From: Actinomycetota bacterium
Lineage (GTDB): Bacteria; Actinomycetota; Geothermincolia; Fen-727; Anoxymicrobiaceae
Direction: 5' to 3'
Assembly: GCA_020062425.1 (NCBI GenBank)
Contig: JAGUWJ010000053.1
Location: 1 to 33,577, forward strand
Length of the DNA stretch: 33,577 nt
Shown piece by piece: positions 18,715 through 28,408 of this stretch. Position 1 is the first letter of the stretch, and every line of letters starts with the position of its first letter. The notes beneath the pieces were generated by a model that worked only from the letters and a program-made list of their open reading frames with translations, made no database searches and was not told where the DNA came from. Both the position numbers and the translations under genes were made by a program.

Positions 18715-21651
18715 ATGGCAGGAGGAGAGACTCCCAAGATCAAGACACCCCTGGGCCTGATATGGCTCGATGATGGAATCGCCCAGGTCGAGATAGTCAA
18801 GAAGCCCCTCACCGTCAAGGACGTGGAGGGGCACACTTCCGTAGTCCTCGAACTCTCCCAGTCCTTGGGGCCGGTCAGCATGCCCGTTCTGGTGGACCTG
18901 GGCTCCCTGGAGCGTGCCGACGGGGACGCCCTGCGCGCCACAGCGGTGATGCTCCGGCCCGAGTGGAACGAGAAGATCGCCTTCCTGGTGCGGAACCCCC
19001 TGCAGAAGATACTCGCCTCGTTCCTGATAGGGACCGGGCGTGTCGAACCTCCCGCCGGAATATTCGAAAGTCGGAATGAGGCTGTTGTCTGGCTCAAGTC
19101 CCGTTCCCGGAAAGCGCCGCGGATCGGGAAGGACGCTGAGTCCAAGGACAGGATCCAGGGGATTGTGGACGCGCTGGCCGATACGCTGCTCACCGGCAGG
19201 AGGATGAACATTCCGGTTACCCGCCGCGACAAGACCGACGCCCTCGCCGCCGGCCTTGCCCTGCTCTCGGAGGCGTTCAGGGAATCCCCGGACAGGACTG
19301 CAGCCGGCGGCTCGGCCGACACCCGGCACGTCGCCGAACTCGAGAGGATGATCGAGGAGCGTACCCGCGAGATAAAGGAAGTGAACGCGAAGCTCAGTGA
19401 AGAGATAAAAGGCAGGGTCATCAAAGAGAAGGAGCTCGAGGAGAGCGAGCGCAAGTACCGCGAGCTTGCCGACACCCTCCCGCAGGTGGTCTTCGAGATA
19501 GATTCCAGGGGTATTTTCTCATATGTGAACGAAGCCGGCTACGAGTTGTTCGGTTATTCCAGGGACGACCTCGAGTCCGGTACTCCCGTCCTCGACATGA
19601 TCGACGAATCCGATTACCAACGGGTCACCGGGGCGATACAGAAGATGATGGACGGGCGCTCGACCGGCGCGGTCCGCGAATACATGCTCAAGAAGAGGGA
19701 CGGCAGCACGTTCCCGGCCAGGGCATATACCACTCTCATAAGAGACGAGGACGGGCGCCCCGCGGGCGTAAGGGGCATCCTCACGGACATTAGTGCCGAG
19801 CTGGCTCTCAAGGGCAGCGAGCAGCGTTTCAGGCAGATATTCCACGAATCTACCATCGGCAATGAACTCTACGACGCCGACGGGCAGCTTATCGACGTGA
19901 ACAGGACCACTTTGAAGATATTCGGTGTCCCTGACATCGAGGAGGTCAAAGGCTTCAAGCTCTTCGAGGACCCGAACATAACTGAAGAGGTTAAGGCTGG
20001 CCTGGCCAGGGGAGAATCCGCCCGTTACGTGTCGGAGTTCGACTTCGAGAAGGTCAAAGAGCTGAACCTCTATCGGACCTCACGGGCGGGCACGATATTC
20101 CTGGACGTCCTTATTACGCCTCTTACCTCGGTCGACAGCGACCAGATCACTGGATACATAGTCCACATCCAGGACATAACCGAACAGAAGCTGGCCCGGG
20201 ACGCGCTCGCCGAATCGGAGGAGAGGTTCCGCGATCTCTTCGAACACGCGAGCGACCTCATCCAGAGCGTGAACCCGGACGGGAGTTTCGCCTACGTCAA
20301 CCGAGCCTGGCTCGACGCGCTCGAGTATTCAGAAGCGGACCTTGAGAACCTCAACCTCCATGACGTTATCCATCCCGAGAGCATGGAGCGTTGCATGACG
20401 AAGTTCGATCAGGTTCTCTCAGGCCAACCCGTGGAGCAGGTGGACGCGATATTCGTCACCAAGAACGGGCGGAAGGTGTTCGTCGAGGGAAGCGTCAGCT
20501 GCAGGTTCGAGGAGGGGGTGCCCGCACGAACTCGAGGGATGTTTCGCGACATCACCGAGCGCAAGCGGTACGAAGAGGAACTGCAGCAGAACCTGAGGTT
20601 CCTGCAGACGCTGATCGACGCCATGCCGAACCCGGTGTTCGTCAAGGACACTGAAGGTGTCTACACCGGCTGCAATAAGGCTTTCCAGGAGTATCTCGGT
20701 AGATCCCGGGAGGAGATCATAGGTAAGACTGTGTTCGAAATGGCGCCGGAAGACCTCGCCCGGATCTACAAGGAGAAGGACGACGAGCTCCTTCAGAATC
20801 CCGGGGTGCAGGTGTACGAGGCACAGGTGACCGATGCCAGCGGGAACAGACGCGACATGATATTCAACAAGGCGACCTTTTCACGGCTGGACGGCAGCCT
20901 GGCGGGGCTGGTGGGGGTCATCCTCGACATCACAGAGCGAAAGATGGCGGAGAACGATCTCCGGAGGGTGAACGCGGAGCTGGACGGTTTCGCGCGCACC
21001 GTGTCACACGACCTCAAATCGAGCCTCACCGCCATCAGCGTGGGCAGCCAGACCCTGCAGGAACTCATAGACGGCCCCGTGACCGACGAGGTGCGAAAGG
21101 ACATACACGTCACCACCGACGTGATAACCAGAGGAGTCCAGAGCGCCGCCGCGCTCATACAGGACCTGCTGGCTCTCGCTGAAGCAGGGCAGAGGCCAAA
21201 AGATATCCAGGAGGTAGGGGTGAGGGGCGTTGTGGAGCGGGTGCTCCAAGAGCAGAAGCAAGAGATTGAGGACAGGGGGATCGTGGTCGAATGCGACGAG
21301 CAGCTGGGCAGGGTGCACGCGAGCCCCGTGCACGTCTACCAGCTGTTCATGAACATCATCCGGAACGCCATAAAGCACAACGACAGCCCGAATCCGAGGA
21401 TTGTGATAAGGTATCTGGGTGAGTCCGGTGGGCGGTGGCGGTACAGGATCTGCGACAACGGCTCCGGGATTCCGCCGGAAGCGGTGAACAACATCTTCCT
21501 TCCTTTCTACAAGGGAGAGTCGGGCGGCACGGGCATAGGGCTCTCGACGGTCGAGAAGATCGTGAAGGTATACGGGGGCTCCATCAAGGTGTTCAACGAC
21601 GGTGGAGCCTGTTTCGAATTCTCGCTCGGCGAATACCGTGACCCGGTTTAG
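18715..21651 (+). CDS. Multi-PAS sensor histidine kinase with N-terminal STAS-like domain
   Basis: STAS-like N-terminus; four PAS-like units; HisKA FARTVSHDLKSSLTAIS; N-box NIIRNAIKHND; G-boxes DNGSGIP and GGTGIGLS. Start may be the GTG at 18706. Confidence 0.9.
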   Translation: MAGGETPKIKTPLGLIWLDDGIAQVEIVKKPLTVKDVEGHTSVVLELSQSLGPVSMPVLVDLGSLERADGDALRATAVMLRPEWNEKIAFLVRNPLQKILASFLIGTGRVEPPAGIFESRNEAVVWLKSRSRKAPRIGKDAESKDRIQGIVDALADTLLTGRRMNIPVTRRDKTDALAAGLALLSEAFRESPDRTAAGGSADTRHVAELERMIEERTREIKEVNAKLSEEIKGRVIKEKELEESERKYRELADTLPQVVFEIDSRGIFSYVNEAGYELFGYSRDDLESGTPVLDMIDESDYQRVTGAIQKMMDGRSTGAVREYMLKKRDGSTFPARAYTTLIRDEDGRPAGVRGILTDISAELALKGSEQRFRQIFHESTIGNELYDADGQLIDVNRTTLKIFGVPDIEEVKGFKLFEDPNITEEVKAGLARGESARYVSEFDFEKVKELNLYRTSRAGTIFLDVLITPLTSVDSDQITGYIVHIQDITEQKLARDALAESEERFRDLFEHASDLIQSVNPDGSFAYVNRAWLDALEYSEADLENLNLHDVIHPESMERCMTKFDQVLSGQPVEQVDAIFVTKNGRKVFVEGSVSCRFEEGVPARTRGMFRDITERKRYEEELQQNLRFLQTLIDAMPNPVFVKDTEGVYTGCNKAFQEYLGRSREEIIGKTVFEMAPEDLARIYKEKDDELLQNPGVQVYEAQVTDASGNRRDMIFNKATFSRLDGSLAGLVGVILDITERKMAENDLRRVNAELDGFARTVSHDLKSSLTAISVGSQTLQELIDGPVTDEVRKDIHVTTDVITRGVQSAAALIQDLLALAEAGQRPKDIQEVGVRGVVERVLQEQKQEIEDRGIVVECDEQLGRVHASPVHVYQLFMNIIRNAIKHNDSPNPRIVIRYLGESGGRWRYRICDNGSGIPPEAVNNIFLPFYKGESGGTGIGLSTVEKIVKVYGGSIKVFNDGGACFEFSLGEYRDPV

Positions 21652-21681
21652 TACTGTCCGGCTGACGGCACTGGGGGGGTA

Positions 21682-24144
21682 ATGAAAAATAAGCACATAG
21701 TCTGTATCACGCTATCCGGAGCACTGGCGGCGCTGGCCGCGAGGGTGAACTCCCGCTTGAGGAACTCGCTCCCGCTGACCGATGGGTCGCTGCGGCTCGA
21801 AGGCCTTAGCGCTCCGGTCGACGTCATATTCGATACCGCCGGCATCCCCCACATCAAGGCTGAGACCGACCGGGACGGCATGAGGGCGCTGGGTTACGTA
21901 ACGGCCCAGGACCGCCTGGTGGCGATGGATATCATGAGGCACGTCGCGAAAGGGACCCTGAGCGAGCTTCTCGGTTTAGCGGGACTGGAGATAGACCAGT
22001 TCATGCGGACCCTGGAGCTGAGCCGTCTCGCCCGCGAGTTCTACGGGAACATCGATGAGGAGTCCCGCCGGCTGTCCGATGCTTTCGCGGCAGGGGTCAA
22101 CTCTTACGCCTCCAGGCCGAAGAAGGACCTTCCCTTCGAGTACATGCTGCTGGGGGGACGGCCGCAGCCGTGGAAAGCGGAGGATTCGATCGCGCTGGGC
22201 ATATTCATCTCCTGGATGCTGGACGCCTTCTGGCCCATGGACCTCATGCGGGAGAAGCTCATCAGGGCCCTGGGCCAGAAGCTGGCGGATAAACTCCTGC
22301 CCGAAGGCTCGGGCACCTGCGAACCTACCTGCTTGGCAGAGGGCCGTGGCTGCAAAGCCGAGACGCTGGAGCCAGGGGAGGACATCGACTGGGGCTTCGG
22401 CAGAAAGCAGTTCGGCGGGAGGTGGCTGGGCTTCGGGCTGCGCCCCCGTGTCGTATCAGGCTCAAACAACTGGGTGGTAAACGGGTCGAGGTCGGAGACC
22501 GGCAAGCCCATACTGGCGAGCGACCCGCACATACAGCACATGGCCCCCAGCACCCTCTATCTCAGCCACCTGAAGACGCCGCGCTTCAACGTGGCCGGCG
22601 CCGGGTTCATAGGGGTGCCGCTGGTGGTGATGGGGCACAACGAGCAGTGCGCCTGGGCGCCGACCAGCCTGGTTTCGGACATGGTGGATCTCTACGTGGA
22701 GAAGTTCGAGTCGGAGACCTCCAACCGCTACCTGTACAAGGGCGAGTGGATCGAGCCGGAGGTGACCGTGGAGGACGTCAAGGTCCGCCTTATGGGCACC
22801 CGCAGGCTCGAGATAATCAAGACAGTCCACGGCCCCATAATAATGCGCAAGGGCGACCGGGGCCTCGCGCTCAAGTGGGTCGGACAGGACACGCAGTTCG
22901 ATATGCTGGAGCCGTTCATCCAGGTGAACACCGCCCGCGACTGTGAGCAGTTGAGGGAAGCGTTCAGGGATTGCATCGGCCCCGCACTGAACTTCGTCTT
23001 TGCCGACATGGAAGGCAATATCGGCTACCAGGCGGTGGCGAAGGTACCCTTGAGGGCGAAAGGCGACGGGACCATCCCATACTACAGCCAGGACGGCGAC
23101 TGTGAGTGGGAGGGCTACATCCCCTTCGATGAGATGCCGACTGCATCGAACCCCGCCAGCGGATGGATAGCCACCGCCAACAACAAGATCGTTTCCGAGG
23201 AATACGAGCACCTGATAACCAAGTGCTGGGAGAGTCCCTACCGGCAGGCTCGCATCGTCGAGCTACTGAAATCGAAGGACAAGTTTACGCTGGACGACAT
23301 GAGGGAGATCCATCACGACGCCTTCACCTACACCGGGCGGACGTACGCCGGGGCCGTGGCGGCCGCGGCGAAAGGTCGGGAACTCGAACCCGACATGAAA
23401 GAGGCGGTGGATAGACTGGCCGCGTGGGACTACCAGGCCCGGGCGGAATCCACAGCGATGACCATCTACTTCTTCGGGTGGCACCACCTGACAGACCTGT
23501 TGCTCCGACACCGTCTCGGAGACGAACTGTTCGAGCACTACATCTACACCTACCCGAACCTGAGGCTCGCGGTGGAAGGCATCCTGAGCGACAGGGACAA
23601 CTACTGGCTCCACGCGGGATACGCCGATTTCGATGAGGTCATCCTGCTCTCGCTCAGGAGAAGCATGGATGAGGTCAGCGGGACTTACCGAACGACCGAC
23701 CAGGGGCGCTGGCAGTGGGGTGCTGTCCACAAGCTGACGGCCTTCAGCCTTCTCGGCGTTGTTTGGCCTCTGACCACACTCTTCAACGTCGGTCCCGCGC
23801 CCCGCGACGGTGAGGCCGAGACCATAAACAACTCGCTACCCGAGAGCGACCCGATGACCCAGGTACTGGCGCGTGGCGCTATGGGTGGCTCGGAGAAGCT
23901 GCTCATCCTCCCGGACCGTAAGTCCCACGCCGCTTACGCGGGGCCGGTCCTCAGGTTCCTGGCGGACCTCTCCGACTGGGACAACAGCCGCATCGTGCTG
24001 GACGTTGGACAGTCCGGGCACAGGTTGAGCCCGCATTACAAGGACCACTTCGAGAAGTGGCTCAAGACCGAATACTATACCCTGCCGTTCTCGGACGAAG
24101 CCGTAGAGAGAAACGCCGAAGGAAAGCTACGCCTGACCCCATGA
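21682..24144 (+). CDS. Penicillin acylase-family (Ntn) hydrolase
   Basis: SGSNNWVVNGSRSETGKPILASDPH nucleophile-Ser region; VIFDTAGIPHIKAET; GYVTAQDRLVAMDIMR; TANNKIV. Confidence 0.92.
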   Translation: MKNKHIVCITLSGALAALAARVNSRLRNSLPLTDGSLRLEGLSAPVDVIFDTAGIPHIKAETDRDGMRALGYVTAQDRLVAMDIMRHVAKGTLSELLGLAGLEIDQFMRTLELSRLAREFYGNIDEESRRLSDAFAAGVNSYASRPKKDLPFEYMLLGGRPQPWKAEDSIALGIFISWMLDAFWPMDLMREKLIRALGQKLADKLLPEGSGTCEPTCLAEGRGCKAETLEPGEDIDWGFGRKQFGGRWLGFGLRPRVVSGSNNWVVNGSRSETGKPILASDPHIQHMAPSTLYLSHLKTPRFNVAGAGFIGVPLVVMGHNEQCAWAPTSLVSDMVDLYVEKFESETSNRYLYKGEWIEPEVTVEDVKVRLMGTRRLEIIKTVHGPIIMRKGDRGLALKWVGQDTQFDMLEPFIQVNTARDCEQLREAFRDCIGPALNFVFADMEGNIGYQAVAKVPLRAKGDGTIPYYSQDGDCEWEGYIPFDEMPTASNPASGWIATANNKIVSEEYEHLITKCWESPYRQARIVELLKSKDKFTLDDMREIHHDAFTYTGRTYAGAVAAAAKGRELEPDMKEAVDRLAAWDYQARAESTAMTIYFFGWHHLTDLLLRHRLGDELFEHYIYTYPNLRLAVEGILSDRDNYWLHAGYADFDEVILLSLRRSMDEVSGTYRTTDQGRWQWGAVHKLTAFSLLGVVWPLTTLFNVGPAPRDGEAETINNSLPESDPMTQVLARGAMGGSEKLLILPDRKSHAAYAGPVLRFLADLSDWDNSRIVLDVGQSGHRLSPHYKDHFEKWLKTEYYTLPFSDEAVERNAEGKLRLTP

Positions 24145-24215
24145 TTTCCGTTGGGGACGGACCCTTAACCGAAAATTTTCGTCCGGGTTCTGACCCTGAC
24201 GAAGGATTTACGTTA
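24135..24215. repeat. Degenerate GGGT(n)CTGACCC palindrome(s) between penicillin acylase and the first GMC module
   Basis: TTCGTC (24178-24183)...GGGTTCTGACCC...GACGAA (24198-24203), plus an adjacent imperfect CCCCA/TGGGG pair. Confidence 0.6.
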
Positions 24216-24228
24216 TAAAGCACGGGAC

Positions 24229-24684
24229 ATGAAGCCATCACCAGGGAGGTGGATGGGTTTGCTCGAAAAAACGGTTCGGGAATTCATGCCGGTCCTGCTC
24301 GGCACTCCGGAAGGCCTGCCCGACCCTGACATCGAGGGTCAGACCAGGTTCGCACTCGAGTACCTATCGGCCGGCGCCAAGGAGTTCAAGCCCGTCTACC
24401 TCATCGCCGCAGCGTCTTTCAAGGTCCTCGCGGTCCTGTTGAAGAGAAAGCCCTGGTCGATGCTGACCATCGAAGAGAAGGATTATGTCGCGAACAAGCT
24501 CTTCTCTTACAGCAATCCCCTCCTGCGAAGTATCCCCCTTCTGCTGGCGATGCCCATCCTGGCTTCCTACTACAGGCGGGAAGAGGTACAGATGGCGTTA
24601 GGTTTCGATGCCAAGGCGCTGAAGGCCGACGCGGAACTCCGGACGGTGACGCGCGACCGCGACCTCCCGCCAAAGTGCAAGTAA
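24229..24684 (+). CDS. Small hydrophobic partner protein of GMC oxidoreductase, module copy 1
   Basis: ORF with RKPWSMLTIEEKDYV...LLRSIPLLLAMPILASYYRREEVQMALGFDAKAL; clear paralogue of 26316-26738; directly precedes a GMC oxidoreductase. Confidence 0.78.
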   Translation: MKPSPGRWMGLLEKTVREFMPVLLGTPEGLPDPDIEGQTRFALEYLSAGAKEFKPVYLIAAASFKVLAVLLKRKPWSMLTIEEKDYVANKLFSYSNPLLRSIPLLLAMPILASYYRREEVQMALGFDAKALKADAELRTVTRDRDLPPKCK

Positions 24685-24696
24685 GGAGAAACGATC

Positions 24697-26226
24697 ATGA
24701 TAATCCGGCCGGAAGACGTGAAGGGTGACATCACTAAATCGGCGGACGTGGTCGTCATAGGCTCCGGCGCGGGTGGCGCTCCCATCGCCAAGGAGCTCGC
24801 CGTTGAGGGTCGTTCCGTGGTCGTGCTGGAGGAAGGCGCGCACTACACCCGCGACGACTTCAAGCTGAACCCGCTGGAGTCGATGATGCGCATGTACAGG
24901 GACGCGGGCCAGACCATAACCCTGGGCGTGCCCAGCGTGGTTGCCCCGATGGGCAACACGCTCGGCGGCACCACTACCATAAACTCCGGCACCGCCCTGC
25001 GTATGCTCGGGCCTATCCTGAAAAAATGGCACATGTTCCACGGGTTGCACGATATCACCGAGGACGAGATGGGCCTCCTCTACTCCCACCTCGAAGAGTA
25101 CCTCTTCGTGAAAAAGGCGGACCCCGAGGTCGCTGGCCCGGTGGCCAACACCTTCCTGGAGGGCGCCAGGAAGCTCGGCCTCTCTTCAGGGTGGCTTCCC
25201 AGGAACGCCAAGGAGTGCGAGGGTTACGGGAGCTGCGCGTTCGGATGCCCGTCCGGCGCCAAGCAGAGCATGGACGTCTCTTTCATCCCCGACGCGTCTA
25301 AATCGGGAGCCGAGTTCTACACCTGCTGCCGCGCGGAGAGCATCAAGGTGAGTAACGACGTTGCGAAGGGCGTGACCGGCCGCTTCGTAGACCCCAGCTC
25401 CGGCAGGTCGACTGGAATCGGCATCACCGTGGAGGCGAAGGTGGTGGTGCTGGCGGGAGGTGCGATCTACTCGCCGTTCTTCCTCTTGAGGCAGGGGCTC
25501 GCCAACTCCAGCGGCCAGGTGGGCAGGAACCTGGAAATCCACCCCGCCGTTCAGACGGTGGCCCTCATGGACAGGCCGATGGACCCGCCGAAGGGCATCC
25601 CGCAGAGCTCGCATGTGGACGAATTCAAGGATGAAGGGATAATGCTGGAAGGTGGGACGGTGCCCCCGGAGGTGCACGCCGTCACCCTGCCCTTCTACGG
25701 CAAGGCCCACGCCGCCCACATGAAGCAGTACCCGAACATGGGCATCTTCGGCGGCATGGTATCGGACATAGACTCGTGGGGTCGCGTACTGGCCCTCCCC
25801 AGGGCCGGGTACAGCCCCAGCATCTTTTACTCCCTCAAAGGCCGCGACGTCGAGAAGGCCAGGCTCGCTACGGTCATCATGGCGGAGATATGGTTCGCCG
25901 CCGGGGCCAAGAAGGTGTTCACGGCGATAACCGGCCACACCGAACTCGGTAGCACAGCGGACCTCAGGCGGCTCGCGCAAAGCAGGATACGCGCGCGGGA
26001 CATCTATGCCATGTCGGCGTATCATTACCTTGGAACCTGTCGAATGGGCAGTGACCCTGAGTGGTCGGTGGTAAAGCACACCGGCGAGACGTGGGACGTG
26101 GAGAACCTTTTCATCTCCGATGCCAGCATCCTTCCCACCTCTCCGGGAGTCAACCCGCAGCTGACCATCATGGCGCTCGCAACCAGGAACGCAGGTTTCA
26201 TCGACGACAAGCTGAACAACGGGTGA
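24697..26226 (+). CDS. GMC-family FAD oxidoreductase, copy 1
   Basis: VVVIGSGAGGAPIAKELAVEGRSVVVLEEG; CEGYGSCAFGCPSGAKQSM; C-terminal YLGTCRMG...ENLFISDASILPTSPGVNPQLTIMALA; AAGGAGAA ribosome-binding site. Confidence 0.95.
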   Translation: MIIRPEDVKGDITKSADVVVIGSGAGGAPIAKELAVEGRSVVVLEEGAHYTRDDFKLNPLESMMRMYRDAGQTITLGVPSVVAPMGNTLGGTTTINSGTALRMLGPILKKWHMFHGLHDITEDEMGLLYSHLEEYLFVKKADPEVAGPVANTFLEGARKLGLSSGWLPRNAKECEGYGSCAFGCPSGAKQSMDVSFIPDASKSGAEFYTCCRAESIKVSNDVAKGVTGRFVDPSSGRSTGIGITVEAKVVVLAGGAIYSPFFLLRQGLANSSGQVGRNLEIHPAVQTVALMDRPMDPPKGIPQSSHVDEFKDEGIMLEGGTVPPEVHAVTLPFYGKAHAAHMKQYPNMGIFGGMVSDIDSWGRVLALPRAGYSPSIFYSLKGRDVEKARLATVIMAEIWFAAGAKKVFTAITGHTELGSTADLRRLAQSRIRARDIYAMSAYHYLGTCRMGSDPEWSVVKHTGETWDVENLFISDASILPTSPGVNPQLTIMALATRNAGFIDDKLNNG

Positions 26227-26235
26227 TAGGGAGAA

Positions 26236-26302
26236 TTCAACCCCGGGGTCTGACCCCACAGTTGAAAAGTTCACATTTCAGGGTCTGACCCCGGAATGTG
26301 AA
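26236..26302. repeat. Two tandem palindromes with (G)GGGTCTGACCCC cores
   Basis: TTCAAC...GGGGTCTGACCCC...GTTGAA (26236-26266) and TTCACATT...GGGTCTGACCCC...AATGTGAA (26270-26302). Confidence 0.88.
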
Positions 26303-26315
26303 TCAAGGAGGCGGC

Positions 26316-26738
26316 ATGACCACTAGAGAGAAACTGTACGCCAGGACCATTGCCCCACTCGTCCCCAGCACGCTGGGCACGCTGGACGGTTTCCCCGAGA
26401 TAGAGGTCAGGCGGGTCGCTGAAGAGTCAGCGCGATACGTCTGCGGCGGGCCCCCGGAGGTGTTCATCGTGTCCTACGGGGGCGTACTGCTCCTCAAGCT
26501 CCTCGCGCTTCTAACCTGCCGCAAGCCGTTCAAGTCGCTCACCCTCGACGAGCAGAAGGCCATGCTGCAGAAAAGCTCGGAGAGCCGCTTCATGGCACTG
26601 AGGATGCTGCCCATACTGGTGGGACTCCCCATCAAGACCATGTTCTACAACCAGGACGACGTGTGCAGGGTGCTTGGTTACGACCGTGAGAGCCTCATCG
26701 AGGACGCGCGGCAGCACCAGGTCTCCATAGACCGATAA
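26316..26738 (+). CDS. Small hydrophobic partner protein of GMC oxidoreductase, module copy 2
   Basis: MTTREKLYARTIAP...RKPFKSLTLDEQKAML...ALRMLPILVGLPIKTMFYNQDDVCRVLGYDRESL, paralogous to 24229-24684. The ATG at 26316 follows AAGGAGG. Confidence 0.8.
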   Translation: MTTREKLYARTIAPLVPSTLGTLDGFPEIEVRRVAEESARYVCGGPPEVFIVSYGGVLLLKLLALLTCRKPFKSLTLDEQKAMLQKSSESRFMALRMLPILVGLPIKTMFYNQDDVCRVLGYDRESLIEDARQHQVSIDR

Positions 26739-26754
26739 GAGCGGGAGGAGCCGC

Positions 26755-28341
26755 ATGGGAACGCTACATACCTGGGAGAACCTCGAACTCACGAGGAGAT
26801 CGAAGCCGCTGGAGCTGTCAGCCGACGTCGTCATTATAGGCTCGGGCGCGGGAGGCGCACCTATGGCACACGAGCTGGCATCCGAGGGTCATTCCGTGGT
26901 GGTCCTGGAACAGGGGGGATACTTCCCCACCGAGTCGTTCCAGTTCGACTGTACGGAGTCCGTCAGGCAGTTGTATCTCAACAGCGGGCTCACCTTCGCC
27001 ATAGGAGTCCCCACAGTCCTCTGCCCGGTGGGTAAGACGGTAGGCGGAACGACGACCATAAACCAGGGTACGGCCCTCAGGATCCCCCGGCAGGTCCTCC
27101 AGGAGTGGCGCGTCGGCGACGGACTGAAGGAAATAGACCCCGAGGAGATGTCGCTCTACTACACGGCCATAGAGGAGTTCCTGTTCGTCAAGAAAGCTGA
27201 CCCGGAGGTGGCCGGCAATAACGCGCGCAAGTTCCTGGAGGGGGCGGGCAGGCTCGGCCTTCAGGGCGGCTACCTTCCCCGCAACGCCAAGGACTGCGAG
27301 GGTTACGGCGTCTGCTCGTTCGGATGCCCCTCTGGCGCCAAGCAGAGCATGAACGTCTCCTACATCCCTGAAGCCGTGAAGAAGGGCGCGGACGTCTACG
27401 CGGACTGCAAGGTTACGCGTATCCTCACCGAGAACGGCAGGGCAGTGGGGGTGGAAGGCTTCTTCAAGAAGCACGACACCCGCCAGAAGGGACCCGCCGT
27501 ACGTGTGAGCGCGAAGGTGGTGGTGCTGGCTGGCGGGACCATCGGGACCCCCCTGCTGCTCCTGCGGAACAAGCTGGCCAACTCCAGCGGTGAGGTAGGC
27601 TGGAACTACCGCCTGCATCCCGTGACACAGGTCATACCAATCTTCGACGAGAGGATAGACCCACACAAGGGCATCTCTCAGAGCGCATGGGTGGACGAGT
27701 TCCTGGCGGAGCGCATAAGCCTCGAGACCACGGTCCTCCCGCCGGACATGCTGGCCATGGCCATCCCCGCGGCGTGCGACAACCACAGCGAAGTGATGTC
27801 CCTCTACCCGTACACGGGCCTGATCGGCTGCATGTTGAGGGAGACCTCGAAGGGACGGATCGTTCCCGGCCCGAGGCACGGGTTTTATGTCTTTTACCAG
27901 ATAAACTGGGAGGACGTCCGCCGGATGAAGCTCGCCAACGTCATCGCCTCCGAGATAGCGTTCGCCGCGGGGGCCAAGCGGGTCCTCACCTTCATGGCGG
28001 GACACAACGAGCTCAGAAGCCTGCAAGACCTCAAACGGCTGAAGTCCGAGAAGGTGAGCAGCAGGCAGTTCATGGCGATGAGCGGCTGGCACCCCATGGG
28101 CACCTGCAGGATGGGGGACGATCCCGAGACCTCGGTGGTCAGGCACACCGGAGAGACCTGGGATGTCGAAAACCTGTTCATAAGCGACGCCAGCGTCTTT
28201 CCCACAAGCATCGGCGTGAACCCGCAGCTCACCATCATGGCGTTCTCTCTGCGCTGCGCCGGCTTCGTGGATGAGAAGCTCGTCGGCGAGACCGACCGTC
28301 AGGAGCAGACCGGCACGGGCATATCTACCGCGATAGCCTGA
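26755..28341 (+). CDS. GMC-family FAD oxidoreductase, copy 2
   Basis: VVIIGSGAGGAPMAHELASEGHSVVVLEQG; CEGYGVCSFGCPSGAKQSM; GTCRMG...ENLFISDASVFPTSIGVNPQLTIMAF; GGGAGGAG ribosome-binding site. Confidence 0.95.
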   Translation: MGTLHTWENLELTRRSKPLELSADVVIIGSGAGGAPMAHELASEGHSVVVLEQGGYFPTESFQFDCTESVRQLYLNSGLTFAIGVPTVLCPVGKTVGGTTTINQGTALRIPRQVLQEWRVGDGLKEIDPEEMSLYYTAIEEFLFVKKADPEVAGNNARKFLEGAGRLGLQGGYLPRNAKDCEGYGVCSFGCPSGAKQSMNVSYIPEAVKKGADVYADCKVTRILTENGRAVGVEGFFKKHDTRQKGPAVRVSAKVVVLAGGTIGTPLLLLRNKLANSSGEVGWNYRLHPVTQVIPIFDERIDPHKGISQSAWVDEFLAERISLETTVLPPDMLAMAIPAACDNHSEVMSLYPYTGLIGCMLRETSKGRIVPGPRHGFYVFYQINWEDVRRMKLANVIASEIAFAAGAKRVLTFMAGHNELRSLQDLKRLKSEKVSSRQFMAMSGWHPMGTCRMGDDPETSVVRHTGETWDVENLFISDASVFPTSIGVNPQLTIMAFSLRCAGFVDEKLVGETDRQEQTGTGISTAIA

Positions 28342-28408
28342 CCACCAGGTACGACTGCGGCACCGGATGGCTGATGGTCCAGATTCAAACCCGTGATTTG
28401 CATTCTGC

